Source: Anaeromyxobacter dehalogenans 2CP-C
GTDB lineage: Bacteria; Myxococcota; Myxococcia; Myxococcales; Anaeromyxobacteraceae
DNA: 64,000 nucleotides
Reading direction: 5' to 3'
Assembly: GCF_000013385.1 (NCBI RefSeq)
Contig: NC_007760.1
Location: 4,190,001-4,254,000 of the forward strand
The notes under the pieces were generated by a model, which saw nothing but the letters and a program-made list of their open reading frames with translations, was not told the DNA's origin and made no database searches. Shown piece by piece: positions 52,565 to 62,090 of the stretch; position 1 is the first letter of the stretch; each line of letters begins with the position of its first letter. The translations under genes were made by a program, and so were the position numbers.

Positions 52565-52599
52565 CGGGCGGGCCCCTCCGGGCCCGCCCGTCTTCGTTT
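52565..52599 (+). terminator. Rho-independent terminator of actP
   Basis: Perfect 11-bp stem cgggcgggccc (52565-52575) and gggcccgcccg (52580-52590) with loop CTCC, then tcttcgttt. Confidence 0.85.
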
Positions 52600-52634
52600 C
52601 GCCCTCGAGCGCCGGGCAGCGCGGCCCGCGCCGC

Positions 52635-54314
52635 CTAGAACCGCCGGAACTCGCCGTCGCCGACCTTGCCGTTGCGCGCGGCGAGCGCCGGGGCCTCGGG
52701 CGCGGCCGGCGCCGGCCGCGGCGCGGGGCGCGGCAGCGGCGCGGGAGCCGGCAGGCGCGGCACCGCGGCGTGCTGCGCGCGGGGGGCGGCCTGGCCGGGG
52801 GCGCGGTGATCGGCCGCGAGCTGGAAGAAGCTCATGAGCTGCTGCAGCGCCTCCGCCTGCGAGGCCATCTCCTCGGCGGTGGAGGACAGCTCCTCCGCGG
52901 CGGACGCGTTCCGCTGCGTGACCTGGTCCACCGTGGACATGGCCTTGGAGACCTGCGACACCCCGGCCGACTGCTCCTGCGAGGCGGCCGCCACCTCCTG
53001 CACCAGGTCGGACGTCTTGCGGATGGCCGGGAGCAGCTCGGCGATCATCTCGCCGGAGCGCACCGCCACCGCCACCGACGAGGACGCGAGCCCGCCGATC
53101 TCCTGCGCCGCCTTCTGGGCGCGCTCGGCCAGCTTGCGGACCTCCGTCGCGACGACCGCGAAGCCCTTGCCGTGCTCGCCGGCCCGCGCCGCCTCGATGG
53201 CCGCGTTCAGCGCGAGCAGGTTCGTCTGGTAGGCGATCTCCTCCACGATCCCGATCCGCTCGGCGATCGCGCGCATCGCCTCGACCGTCTCCTTCACCGC
53301 AGCGCCGCCGGCGTCGGCGCTGCGCACGCCCGACTTCGCCATCGCCTCCGACTGCCGGGCGGCCTCCGCGTTCTGCGTGATCGACGCGCTCATCTCCTCG
53401 AGCGACGAGGTGGTCTCCTCCACGCTCGCGGCCTGCTCGCCGGTGCCCTGCGAGAGGGACTGCGCCGTGGCCGACACCTGCGCCGACGCGCCGGTGAGCG
53501 CCTCCGCGCCGCCGCGCACCTCCGCGATCACCGTGGCGATGCGCTCCGCGGTGGCGCGCATGGCCGCCTGGAGCCGCCCGGCCTCGTCGGCCCGATCCAC
53601 CGTGGGGAGCTCGCGCAGGTCGCCCTGCGCCATCCGCTCGAGCGCGACCACCACGCCGGCCACCGGCGTCACCACCGAGCGCGTGATGATCACGCTGAGC
53701 ACGGCGCCGAACACCACCGCGGCGAGCAGCGTGAGGACCAGCGTGGTCCGCACCGACGACGCCACCCCGCCGATCACGCCGGCCTGGGCCTGCATCTGGC
53801 TCATGTGCTGCTCGGCCAGCGCGTCGGTCTCCTCCACCAGGGCCCGCACCGGCTCCTTGAAGGCGGCCGCCGCGGCGTTGCCGGAGTCGGTGGACCCGTG
53901 CTTGCCGGCCCGGATCTCGGCCAGGAGCCGCCCCATCCCCGCGGTGTACGCCTCGATCTGCCGCTGGATCGCCGAGATCCGCGCACGGTCCTCGCCGTCG
54001 GCGAGCCGATCCAGCTCGGCGAGCGCGGACCGGAGCGTCGAGAGCTCGCCCCCCCACCTCTGGGAGTAGTCGGCCACCTCGGCGGCGTCCTCGATGTTGA
54101 TGAGGATGTCCTTCTCGAAGCGGCGCAGGCCCAGCACCGCGGCGCGGGCGTCGTCGGCGTGGCGCGCCATCTGCGCGTCGCCGGCCAGCATCGCCGAGGT
54201 GACCGCGGTGATGCGCTCGGTGCCCCAGTAGCCGGACGCGGCCACCGCCGCGGTCGTCAGCGCCATGAGGCCGAAGGCGAGGAGCAGGCGGACTCGGATC
54301 GACAGGTCTCTCAC
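52635..54314 (-). CDS. Methyl-accepting chemotaxis protein
   Basis: About 559 residues. Two membrane helices (about 7-28 and 185-210) enclose a roughly 160-residue helical sensor domain of the four-helix-bundle type. A HAMP domain and a coiled-coil signalling domain follow, with the invariant tip region [20 protein letters not shown] and [18 protein letters not shown]. The C-terminal 60 residues are Ala/Pro-rich with no CheR pentapeptide. GTG at 54314 has GGAGG 4 nt upstream. The ligand is unknown. Adjacency to actP hints at organic acids, but only weakly. Confidence 0.93.
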   Translation of the reverse strand: MRDLSIRVRLLLAFGLMALTTAAVAASGYWGTERITAVTSAMLAGDAQMARHADDARAAVLGLRRFEKDILINIEDAAEVADYSQRWGGELSTLRSALAELDRLADGEDRARISAIQRQIEAYTAGMGRLLAEIRAGKHGSTDSGNAAAAAFKEPVRALVEETDALAEQHMSQMQAQAGVIGGVASSVRTTLVLTLLAAVVFGAVLSVIITRSVVTPVAGVVVALERMAQGDLRELPTVDRADEAGRLQAAMRATAERIATVIAEVRGGAEALTGASAQVSATAQSLSQGTGEQAASVEETTSSLEEMSASITQNAEAARQSEAMAKSGVRSADAGGAAVKETVEAMRAIAERIGIVEEIAYQTNLLALNAAIEAARAGEHGKGFAVVATEVRKLAERAQKAAQEIGGLASSSVAVAVRSGEMIAELLPAIRKTSDLVQEVAAASQEQSAGVSQVSKAMSTVDQVTQRNASAAEELSSTAEEMASQAEALQQLMSFFQLAADHRAPGQAAPRAQHAAVPRLPAPAPLPRPAPRPAPAAPEAPALAARNGKVGDGEFRRF

Positions 54315-54566
54315 ACATCCTCCCGGCGCGGACGCGCCAACGGCCCGGCCCCGAGTGCAAGCAGGCGCCCGCCCCGGCTGCGGCACCGCGCCGCACGCGC
54401 CGGGTGGAAGCCGGACGCCGGAACGCCCAGGTCCCGCACGCTTGGGACCGTCGGGGGCAGGTACCGTCGTCCCAGCCGCGATCGGGTATGGGTCAACCCA
54501 GGGTCCGCGGGACGGCCCCGTTCTTGCCCTGTCAGTGATGGCGCGCAGCGGCGCCCGGGGCGCGGC

Positions 54567-55613
54567 TCAGGGCGCCAGCTCGGGCACGTGGCGCGCGAGC
54601 ACGCGCTGCAGCTCGGCCAGCTCGGGACGGCGCGCGAGCGCCTCGCGCACGTAGCGCAGCGAGGCCGGGATGGAGACCAGGAAGCCCGGGTTCCCCTTCA
54701 CGCGGTCGATGAACACGAAGCGGCCGGCGTCCTTCAGCTTGCGCTGCACGGTGAGCAGGTCGAACGTGGCGCGGAACGGCCCGTACTCGAGCCGCGGTCC
54801 GCCGGCGGCGGCGAACCGGTCCAGCCAGCGGCGAAGCAGCGCCTCGATCAGCTCGGGCTCTAGCTCCACGTAGCTGTCGCGCAGCAGCGCCACGAGGTCG
54901 TACTGGCGTGGCCCGAGCAGCGCGTCCTGGAAGTCGATGACCGCCTGCGCGCCGGACGGCAGCACCATGATGTTGCGCGACTGGTAGTCGCGGTGGGTGA
55001 ACCCGCGCGGCTCCGCCGCGAGCGCCGCGGCGATCCGGTCGAAGTCGCGATCGACCACCGCGCGCTCCTCCGGCGAGAGCCGCGCGCCCTTCCACGCCTC
55101 GAGCCCCCACTCCAGGAAGTGATCCAGCTCCCACCGGTACAGCTCCTCGTCGAACGCGCGCGTGAACGCGACGCACCCGCCCGGCCGGGCCTCGGCCGCG
55201 GCGCGGAGCCGGGCGAGCTGGTCGATGGCGTCCTCGTACAGGCGCGCCCGGGGCGCGCCGGCGAGCAGGCGGGTCTCGAGCATCTCGTCGCCGAGGTCCT
55301 CCAGCACCATCAGCCCCTCGGCCTCCTCGAAGGAGAGGATGGCGGGCACGCGCACGCCCAGGCCGGCCAGGTAGCGCTGCACGTCCACGAACGGGTTCAC
55401 CGCGGGCGCGCCGCCCTTCGTGACCTCCTCCGGCTTCGCGTCCGGCGGCATCACCATGACCACGTGCGAGCGCGGGCGCTCGCCGACTCGCCAGTAGCTC
55501 CGCAGCGACGCGTGACCGGCCAGGCGCCGCACCGGCGCGCGGGAGACGTCCTCGCCGGTGGCGCGCGCCACCGCCGCGCGCACGCGGGCCTCGGTCTGCT
55601 CGGGTTCGCTCAT
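54567..55613 (-). CDS. AmgK-like sugar kinase (APH fold)
   Basis: A 348-residue aminoglycoside-phosphotransferase-fold kinase. It has RRLAGHASLRSYWRV early, MVLEDLGDEML, the catalytic HRDYQSRNIMV (Asp209) and IDFQDALLGPRQYDLVALLRDSY. This pattern matches AmgK, the cell-wall amino-sugar kinase of MurNAc recycling, better than antibiotic-resistance enzymes. AmgK normally pairs with the nucleotidyltransferase MurU. The only candidate here is the distant gene at 38941-39978. ATG at 55613, divergent from the cystathionine beta-synthase gene. Confidence 0.78.
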   Translation of the reverse strand: MSEPEQTEARVRAAVARATGEDVSRAPVRRLAGHASLRSYWRVGERPRSHVVMVMPPDAKPEEVTKGGAPAVNPFVDVQRYLAGLGVRVPAILSFEEAEGLMVLEDLGDEMLETRLLAGAPRARLYEDAIDQLARLRAAAEARPGGCVAFTRAFDEELYRWELDHFLEWGLEAWKGARLSPEERAVVDRDFDRIAAALAAEPRGFTHRDYQSRNIMVLPSGAQAVIDFQDALLGPRQYDLVALLRDSYVELEPELIEALLRRWLDRFAAAGGPRLEYGPFRATFDLLTVQRKLKDAGRFVFIDRVKGNPGFLVSIPASLRYVREALARRPELAELQRVLARHVPELAP

Positions 55614-55726
55614 GCCGTGGGCCTCTCCTCTGGCTCGCGCCGGACCGGTCCGGCGCGTTGACGGGGGTCACGCCGCCTGCCTATAACGCCGGGATTCCCG
55701 TCGATCTTTCCGGATCCGGAGCCCCC

Positions 55727-57106
55727 ATGGCCTACCACGAGACCGTCCTCTCCGCGATCGGGCACACGCCGCTCGTCCGCCTGCAGAAGCTCACCGGTCC
55801 GGACGACGCGACCGTGCTCGTGAAGCTCGAGTACCTGAACCCCGGCGGCTCCATCAAGGACCGCATGGCGGTGCACATCCTCGAGAAGGCGGAGCGCTCC
55901 GGCCTGCTCCGGCCCGGCGGCACCATCGTCGAGAACACGAGCGGCAACACCGGCGTGGGCCTGGCCATGGCGGCGGCGGTGAAGGGGTACCGCTGCGTGT
56001 TCACCATGCCGGACAAGATGTCGAAGGAGAAGCAGGACACGCTGAAGGCGTTCGGCGCGAAGGTGATCGTGACGCCGACCAACGTGCCGGCCGACTCGCC
56101 CGACAGCTACTACTCGGTGGCGAAGCGCATCGCGGCGGAGACGCCCAACAGCTTCTACGTGAACCAGTACCACAGCCTCGACAACGTCGAGGCCCACTAC
56201 CAGCTCACCGCCCCGGAGATCTGGGAGCAGACCGGCGGCCGCCTCGACGCGTTCGTGGCGGGCCTGGGCACCGGCGGGACCATGAGCGGCTGCGGGAAGT
56301 TCTTCAAGGAGAAGAACCCCGCCATCCTCAACGTCGGCGTGGACCCGATCGGCTCCGTGTACCACTCGATGTTCAAGACCGGGAAGCTCTCGCACCCCCA
56401 CGTCTACAAGGTGGAGGGCATCGGCGAGGACATGATGTGCGGCGCCATGGACCTCTCGGTCCTCGACGACGTCCGCCAGGTGAACGACGCCGACTCCTTC
56501 GTGATGGCGCGGCGGCTCGCCCGCGAGGAGGGCGTCCTCGCCGGCGGCTCCTCCGGCGCGGCGGTGCACGTCGCGGTGAAGCTCGCGAAGGAGCTCGGCA
56601 AGGGCAAGGTGATCGTGGTGCCGCTGCCCGACGGCGGGCGCGCCTACATCTCGAAGTTCTACTCGGACGAGTGGATGCGCGACAACGGCTTCCCGGTGGG
56701 CGCGGGCGGCCCGGTGTCCGCGGCCACCGTGAAGGACGTGCTCGGCCGCCGCCGCGGCGAGGTCATCTCCGCGCGCAAGACCGACAAGGTCGAGGCGGTG
56801 GTGAAGAAGATGAAGGAGCACGACATCTCGCAGATGCCGGTGGTGGACGACACCGGCCGCGCCATCGGCATGATCCACGAGTACGACCTGCTCAACTTCC
56901 TCATCGAGGGGAAGCACCGCCTCACCGAGGTGGTCGAGCCGCTGGTGCAGCCGCTGCAGGGCGTGGTGGAGCCGGACACCGCCCTCGCCCGCCTGCGCGA
57001 CATCTTCAACGACGACCACGTGGCGGTCGTGAAGGAGGGCGATCGGGTCACCGGCATCGTGACCAAGATCGACCTCATCGAGTTCCTGGCGCAGCGGCTC
57101 CGGTAG
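55727..57106 (+). CDS. Cystathionine beta-synthase
   Basis: A 459-residue PLP enzyme joining homocysteine and serine. PLP Lys44 lies in LNPGGSIKDRMA, the phosphate loop is GLGTGGTMSG, and NTSGNTGVGLAM is conserved. A pair of CBS domains ends the protein (about 335-459). There is no N-terminal heme-binding extension, as usual in bacteria. O-acetylserine could be an alternative substrate. The start at 55727 follows GGAG. The next gene, 27 nt downstream, supplies the second transsulfuration step. Confidence 0.92.
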   Translation: MAYHETVLSAIGHTPLVRLQKLTGPDDATVLVKLEYLNPGGSIKDRMAVHILEKAERSGLLRPGGTIVENTSGNTGVGLAMAAAVKGYRCVFTMPDKMSKEKQDTLKAFGAKVIVTPTNVPADSPDSYYSVAKRIAAETPNSFYVNQYHSLDNVEAHYQLTAPEIWEQTGGRLDAFVAGLGTGGTMSGCGKFFKEKNPAILNVGVDPIGSVYHSMFKTGKLSHPHVYKVEGIGEDMMCGAMDLSVLDDVRQVNDADSFVMARRLAREEGVLAGGSSGAAVHVAVKLAKELGKGKVIVVPLPDGGRAYISKFYSDEWMRDNGFPVGAGGPVSAATVKDVLGRRRGEVISARKTDKVEAVVKKMKEHDISQMPVVDDTGRAIGMIHEYDLLNFLIEGKHRLTEVVEPLVQPLQGVVEPDTALARLRDIFNDDHVAVVKEGDRVTGIVTKIDLIEFLAQRLR

Positions 57107-57133
57107 CCGCGCCGCCCCTCCCACGGAGCGACC

Positions 57134-58306
57134 ATGGCCGACGCCGAGACGAAGCCCGGGTTCGACACCCTCGCCATCCACGCCGGCCAGGCGCCGGATC
57201 CGACCACCGGCGCGATCATGACGCCGGTGTACCTGTCCTCGACCTACGTGCAGGCCTCGCCGGGCGTGCACAAGGGGTTCGAGTACTCGCGCACCCGCAA
57301 CCCGACCCGCGACGCGCTCCAGGGCTGCCTGGCGGCGCTGGAGGGCGGGCGGCACGCGCTCGCGTTCGCCTCGGGCCTGGCCGCCACCGACGCCATCCTC
57401 CACCTGCTGCAGTCGGGCGACCACGTGCTCGCCTCGGACGACGTGTACGGCGGCACCTTCCGCATCTTCGACAAGGTGTTCCGGCGCCACGGGCTGGAGT
57501 TCTCGTACGTGGACATGAGCGACCCGCGCAACGTGGAGCGCGGGCTGCGCCCGAACACGCGGCTGGTGTGGATCGAGAGCCCCACCAACCCGATGCTGAA
57601 GATCGTGGACCTCGCCGAGGTGGCGCGGATCGCGAGGACGCACGGGGCGCGCACGGTGGTGGACAACACCTTCGCCACCCCGTACTTCCAGCGGCCGCTC
57701 GAGCTCGGCATCGACCTCGTCGCCCACTCCACCACCAAGTACCTGAACGGCCACTCCGACGTGATCGGCGGGGCGGTGGTGACCTCCGACGACGCGCTGC
57801 ACGAGCGGCTCGCGTTCCTGCAGAACGCGGTCGGCGGCGTGCCCGGGCCGCTCGACAGCTTCCTGGTGCTGCGCGGCCTGAAGACGCTGCACGTCCGCAT
57901 GCAGCGCCACGCCGAGAACGCGCTGGCGCTGGCGCGCTTCCTCGACGGCCACCCGCAGGTGGAGCGGGTCACCTATCCGGGCCTGGCCTCGCACCCGCAG
58001 CACGCGCTCGCCGCCCGGCAGATGAAGGGCTTCGGCGGCATGCTCACGTTCGTGATCCGCGGCGGCCTGCCGGCGGCGCGCGCGTTCCTCGAGCACGTCC
58101 GGATCTTCGCGTGCGCCGAGTCGCTCGGGGGCGTGGAGAGCCTCATCGAGCACCCCGCGATCATGACCCACGCCTCGGTGCCGAAGGAGACGCGCGAGGC
58201 GCTCGGGATCGCGGACGGGTTCATCCGCGTGTCCGCCGGGATCGAGGCCGTGGACGACCTCCGCGAGGACCTCGAACGCGGCTTCGCCGCCGCGCGCCGC
58301 GCGTGA
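57134..58306 (+). CDS. Cystathionine gamma-lyase/gamma-synthase family enzyme
   Basis: A 390-residue fold-type I PLP enzyme. PLP Lys202 is in HSTTKYLNGHSDVIGG. FASGLAATDAILHLL and ESPTNPMLKIVDL are standard. Given its position right after cystathionine beta-synthase, gamma-lyase is the more likely activity, giving cysteine from homocysteine. Gamma-synthase or an O-acetylhomocysteine enzyme cannot be excluded from sequence. ATG at 57134 is preceded by GGAG. Confidence 0.9.
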   Translation: MADAETKPGFDTLAIHAGQAPDPTTGAIMTPVYLSSTYVQASPGVHKGFEYSRTRNPTRDALQGCLAALEGGRHALAFASGLAATDAILHLLQSGDHVLASDDVYGGTFRIFDKVFRRHGLEFSYVDMSDPRNVERGLRPNTRLVWIESPTNPMLKIVDLAEVARIARTHGARTVVDNTFATPYFQRPLELGIDLVAHSTTKYLNGHSDVIGGAVVTSDDALHERLAFLQNAVGGVPGPLDSFLVLRGLKTLHVRMQRHAENALALARFLDGHPQVERVTYPGLASHPQHALAARQMKGFGGMLTFVIRGGLPAARAFLEHVRIFACAESLGGVESLIEHPAIMTHASVPKETREALGIADGFIRVSAGIEAVDDLREDLERGFAAARRA

Positions 58307-58338
58307 CGGCGGCCCCGGTCCGTGCCACGCTCGCCGGC

Positions 58339-58959
58339 ATGAGACCGCTCGCACTCGCCTGCCTCGCCGCCGTCCTCGCCGTCGTCGCGGCCCCGGCCGC
58401 CCGGGCCGACGACGACGGCCCCGACGCGCAGGTGCTGGCGCTCCGCGCCGGCGCCTGGCTCCCGGCCGGCCCGTCCATGGCCGGCCTCGATCCCGGCCCG
58501 GAGGGCGAGCTCACGCTCGGCCTCCGCCTGCTCCCCTGGCTCGGCGCGGAGATGGGCGCCGGCGTGGCCCGCCCGTCCTCCGCCGCCGCGGCGGTCCGCG
58601 ACGCCGCCGGGGTCGAGCGCACGGTGGAGCCGCGGCTGTGGGACGTGCCGGTCGGCGGCGGGCTCCGCGCGTTCCTGCCGGTGGGCCCGGTGGAGCTCTC
58701 GGCCGCGGCCGGCGTCGCGGTGCACTTCCTGAGCGCGGAGCGCGACGTGGCCAGCAGCGCCACCACCGCGGTCGCGAGCGAGAAGGAGGAGGACGCGTCG
58801 CTCGGCGGCTGGGGCGCGCTCGCGGCCATGGTGAAGGTGGCGCGCCACACCTCGCTCGGCGTGGAGGGGCGCTTCACCGTGCTGCGGCCGCACCTGTTCG
58901 GCGAGCGGCAGCGCCTCGACGCGTTCGCGGCCGGGCTGCGGATCGCGCAGGGGTTCTGA
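58339..58959 (+). CDS. Secreted protein, possible outer-membrane beta-barrel
   Basis: 206 residues. A clear signal peptide (MRPLALACLAAVLAVVAAPA then ARADD) is followed by alternating hydrophobic and polar strands ending in Phe (GLRIAQGF), the pattern of small outer-membrane barrels. No family is recognised with confidence. ATG at 58339 is 32 nt after the previous stop, so it may share that transcript. Convergent with the MFS gene. Confidence 0.65.
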   Translation: MRPLALACLAAVLAVVAAPAARADDDGPDAQVLALRAGAWLPAGPSMAGLDPGPEGELTLGLRLLPWLGAEMGAGVARPSSAAAAVRDAAGVERTVEPRLWDVPVGGGLRAFLPVGPVELSAAAGVAVHFLSAERDVASSATTAVASEKEEDASLGGWGALAAMVKVARHTSLGVEGRFTVLRPHLFGERQRLDAFAAGLRIAQGF

Positions 58960-58971
58960 GGCCGCCCGCGG

Positions 58972-60198
58972 TCAGCGCTCCTCGGGCGGGCGCAGCGCGC
59001 GGAAGCGCCGCCAGAGCAGCAGGTCGTAGAGGACCTTGAGGCCGCCCGCGAGCAGGAACGGGACGCTCGCCAGCGCGCCGGCGCCGGCGTAGAGCGGGCC
59101 CGCCAGCGCCGGCGCGAGCGCCGAGCCCACCGTGCGCGCGATGCCGGTCACCCCGGCCGCGGCGGAGCGCTCGTCGGGATCCACCACCGCGACCGTGTAG
59201 GACTGGCGCGTCGGGACGTCCATCTGCGAGATGGAGAAGCGCAGCAGCAGCACGCCGATGGCGAGCGGCAGCGTGGGCATGAGCGGCACCAGCGCCAGCA
59301 GCAGGTTCGAGGGCAGGTGCGTCGCCACCATGGTGTTCACGAGGCCGATGCGCCGCGCGATGGCCGAGGCGGACAGCGCCGAGATCCCGGCGAGCACGTT
59401 CGCCCCGAAGAAGATCGCGCCGATGGTGGCCGGGCTGGCGCCGAAGCGGCGGTGGAACCACCACGCCACGAAGCTCTGCACCACCAGGCCGCCCGCGAAC
59501 GCGTCCAGCGAGAACAGCGCGGAGAGCTCCAGCACGGTGCGGCGGGAGCGGTGCAGCCCGAGGAACGCGGCGCGCGGCGAGGCCGCGGAGCGCGGGGCGG
59601 TCTCGACGCGCGGGGTGAGCCGCAGGAACGCCGCCGCGAGCACCAGGCCGAGCGCCCCGTACAGCGCGGTGACGGCGCGGTAGGAGGCGAGCGGGGCGAG
59701 GCCGCGGCGCTGCAGCGCGCCGGCGAGCGCGCCGCCGGCGAGCGCGCCCAGCGCGGTCGCCAGCGCGCCGGCCAGCTGGTACCAGGCGAACGTCGCGGTG
59801 CGCCGCTGCGAGGGCACCGCCTCCGTGAGCGCCGCCAGCTCGATGGCGAGGAACGGCCCCACCTCGTTGCCGGACGGGCTCATCACGCCGACGGTGGCCG
59901 CGAGGAGCAGCAGCGGGAACGCGGTGGTGGCGGAGAACGCGGCGCCGGCGAGCACCATGAGGAGCGCGCCGAGCACGAGCATGCGGCGGCGGCCGATCCG
60001 GTCGGCGCGCGTCGTGATCCACAGCGAGAGCGCGGTGTCGCCGAGCAGCGTGAGCGTGAGCAGCGCGCCGATGCGCGGCTGGTCGAGCCCGGCCGCCTCG
60101 AGGTGCAGCACCAGCACCACCGAGAGCAGGCCGTACGCGAACAGCCGGACGGCCCGGGTGGCGAACAGGGTCGCGACGTCGCGGGCGGGCCGGCTCAC
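58972..60198 (-). CDS. MFS transporter
   Basis: A 408-residue protein with 12 hydrophobic helices. The A-motif-like TRADRIGRRRML follows helix 2. VSPSGNEVGPF-type motifs and the late TRQSYTVAVVDPDERS loop match a drug-resistance-type MFS group. Substrate unknown. GTG at 60198 overlaps the stop of the next upstream gene (GTGA), so the two are coupled. Confidence 0.8.
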   Translation of the reverse strand: MSRPARDVATLFATRAVRLFAYGLLSVVLVLHLEAAGLDQPRIGALLTLTLLGDTALSLWITTRADRIGRRRMLVLGALLMVLAGAAFSATTAFPLLLLAATVGVMSPSGNEVGPFLAIELAALTEAVPSQRRTATFAWYQLAGALATALGALAGGALAGALQRRGLAPLASYRAVTALYGALGLVLAAAFLRLTPRVETAPRSAASPRAAFLGLHRSRRTVLELSALFSLDAFAGGLVVQSFVAWWFHRRFGASPATIGAIFFGANVLAGISALSASAIARRIGLVNTMVATHLPSNLLLALVPLMPTLPLAIGVLLLRFSISQMDVPTRQSYTVAVVDPDERSAAAGVTGIARTVGSALAPALAGPLYAGAGALASVPFLLAGGLKVLYDLLLWRRFRALRPPEER

Positions 60199-61664
60199 GG
60201 GCGGTCCGGGGCCGGAGGGGCGCCGGCGCGCTCCGGGGTCCGCGCCGCGAGCGCGAGGCGCGGGAAGCGCAGGCCCACGGCGAAGGCCGCGCCGGCGATC
60301 ACCGCCACCGCCGCGAAGATCCTGCCCATGGCGCCCTGCAGCGCCCCCGCGAGCGGCGCGAGCACGCCCGCGTCGATCGACGCCCGCTCCGGCCCGAGCA
60401 GGCGCGAGACCAGCGCCCCGTCGGCGCCGCCGCTCGCGAGCGCGTGCGCGAGCACGCCGCCGAGCACGCCCACCGAGAGCGTGCCGCCGATGGTGCGGAA
60501 GAACATGGTGGTGGCGGTCGCGACGCCGCGCCGGTTCCAGGGCACGCTGGCCTGCACCGCGATGACGAGCGGCGTGGAGGCCAGGCCCATGCCGGCGCCG
60601 TACGCGAACGCGAGCGCCTGGGGCACGAGGAGCGGCACGCCCGGGCGGAGCAGCAGCGCCAGCGCCCCGGCGGCGACCGCGGTGAGGCCCATGCCGGCGC
60701 GGACCAGCGCGCGGTAGCCGGTGCGCGGGAGGAGCCGCCCGGACAGCGCGCTGCAGATGGGCCACCCCACCGCCATGGGCGCGATGGCGCTGCCCGCCTG
60801 CGTGGGCGTCCCGCCGAGCACGCTCTGGACCCACAGCGGCACGAACGTGACCATGCCCAGCATCGCCGCGCCGAGCAGCGCATTCGCCGCCGACGACACG
60901 GCGATGACCCGGTCGCGGAACAGGTCGAGCGGGAGGAGCGGCTCCGGCGCCCGCCGCTCCACCGCCAGGAACGCCGCCAGCGCGACGGCGCCGAGCGGCA
61001 GCGCCAGCAGCCCGGTGGCGGGCGAGCGCACCGCGAGCAGCGCGGAGACCACCGCGATCGAGAGCAGCGCCGCCCCGGCGACGTCGAGCCGGTGGGCGTG
61101 GCGCTCGGGCCGCTCGTGGTAGACGAGCGCCAGCACCAGCGCCGAGCCGAGGCCGAACGGCACGTTCAGCCAGAAGACCCAGCGCCAGGAGGCGAGGTGC
61201 ACGATCGCGCCGCCGAGCAGCGGCCCGACCAGGCCGGCGAGCCCCCAGACCGCGCCGAACACCCCCTGGATGCGCGCGCGCTCCTCCGGCTCGAACAGGT
61301 CGCCGGCGATGGTGAGCGTGACGGGCTGGATCGCGCCGGCGCCCAGGCCCTGCAGCGCCCGCGCGGCCACCAGCGCCTCCATCGACCGGGCCATCCCGCA
61401 GGCGATCGAGCTCGCCACGAACAGCGCGAGCCCGAACAGCATCACCACCTTGCGGCCCTTCAGGTCGGCGAGCTTGCCGTAGATGGGCACGCTCACCGTG
61501 GCGGTGAGCATGTAGGCGGCGAAGGCCCAGGCGTACAGCGCCAGCCCACCCAGCTCCCCCACCACCGACGGCATGGCGGTCGAGACGACCGTCATCTCCA
61601 TCGCGGCGAGGAACATCCCGAGGAGCAGGGCGACGACGGTGAGTCCGCGGTGGGTCCGGCGCAT
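60195..61664 (-). CDS. MFS drug:H+ antiporter (DHA2 type)
   Basis: A 489-residue protein with 14 predicted helices. MFLAAMEMTVVSTAMPSVVGELGGL and GKLADLKGRKVVMLFGLALF are typical DHA2 motifs, as is the helix 5 motif WRWVFWLNVPFG. Such pumps export drugs or metabolites. ATG at 61664. Directly upstream (61665-61768) is a hairpin region shared with the DUF2892 gene. Confidence 0.87.
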   Translation of the reverse strand: MRRTHRGLTVVALLLGMFLAAMEMTVVSTAMPSVVGELGGLALYAWAFAAYMLTATVSVPIYGKLADLKGRKVVMLFGLALFVASSIACGMARSMEALVAARALQGLGAGAIQPVTLTIAGDLFEPEERARIQGVFGAVWGLAGLVGPLLGGAIVHLASWRWVFWLNVPFGLGSALVLALVYHERPERHAHRLDVAGAALLSIAVVSALLAVRSPATGLLALPLGAVALAAFLAVERRAPEPLLPLDLFRDRVIAVSSAANALLGAAMLGMVTFVPLWVQSVLGGTPTQAGSAIAPMAVGWPICSALSGRLLPRTGYRALVRAGMGLTAVAAGALALLLRPGVPLLVPQALAFAYGAGMGLASTPLVIAVQASVPWNRRGVATATTMFFRTIGGTLSVGVLGGVLAHALASGGADGALVSRLLGPERASIDAGVLAPLAGALQGAMGRIFAAVAVIAGAAFAVGLRFPRLALAARTPERAGAPPAPDRP

Positions 61665-61712
61665 GGTCGTCCGCGCGTTTAGCGCAGGCGATCCGCCCGG
61701 TCAACGCGGAGC

Positions 61713-61756
61713 GCAGGCCGGGCACGCCCGCCGAAGGGAGGGCGGTCCCGGCCTGC
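61713..61756 (-). terminator. Stem-loop after DUF2892 gene
   Basis: Outer arms gcaggccggg (61713-61722) and cccggcctgc (61747-61756) pair perfectly. A shorter inner cgccc/gggcg stem adds to it. It lies 13 nt after the DUF2892 stop. No T-run is present. Confidence 0.5.
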
Positions 61757-61768
61757 GTGCGGCGGGGC

Positions 61769-61999
61769 TCAGCGCTGCGACGGCGCGGGGACGGGGGCGC
61801 CCCGCAGGCCGGCCTTCCGCATGATGATCTCGGCCGGGCAGAAGCCGGTGAAGCCGCTCTGGAACAGGTTCGCGCCCACGAAGACGGTGAGCCAGAGCCA
61901 GCTCGCGTTCACGAACAGCGGGCTGGCCTGGGCGCCCAGCAGGAGCGAGACGAGGACGAAGGTCCCGGCGAGGATGCGGACACCGCGTTCGGCGGTCAT
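61769..61999 (-). CDS. DUF2892 (YgaP-type) membrane protein
   Basis: 76 residues with two helices: RILAGTFVLVSLLLGA and WLWLTVFVGANLFQSGFTGFCPAEIIM. The FQSGFTGFCPAEIIMRKAGLR motif is the DUF2892 signature, including the single Cys seen in many relatives. Single-domain versions are often found with sulfurtransferases. None is adjacent. GGAG precedes ATG 61999. Divergent from the metallopeptidase gene. Confidence 0.9.
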   Translation of the reverse strand: MTAERGVRILAGTFVLVSLLLGAQASPLFVNASWLWLTVFVGANLFQSGFTGFCPAEIIMRKAGLRGAPVPAPSQR

Positions 62000-62090
62000 G
62001 ACGTGTCTCCTTCGGGGGCGTGCGGCGCCCCTCATTGCAGGCGTGAGAGGCCGGGAACGCCGGGAAGGGTTCGCGGTAGAGTGCGCGCCC

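Noticed and set aside
54567-55613. Aminoglycoside resistance gene
   Set aside because: The APH fold is shared, but sequence pattern and chromosomal context fit AmgK-like sugar kinases better.
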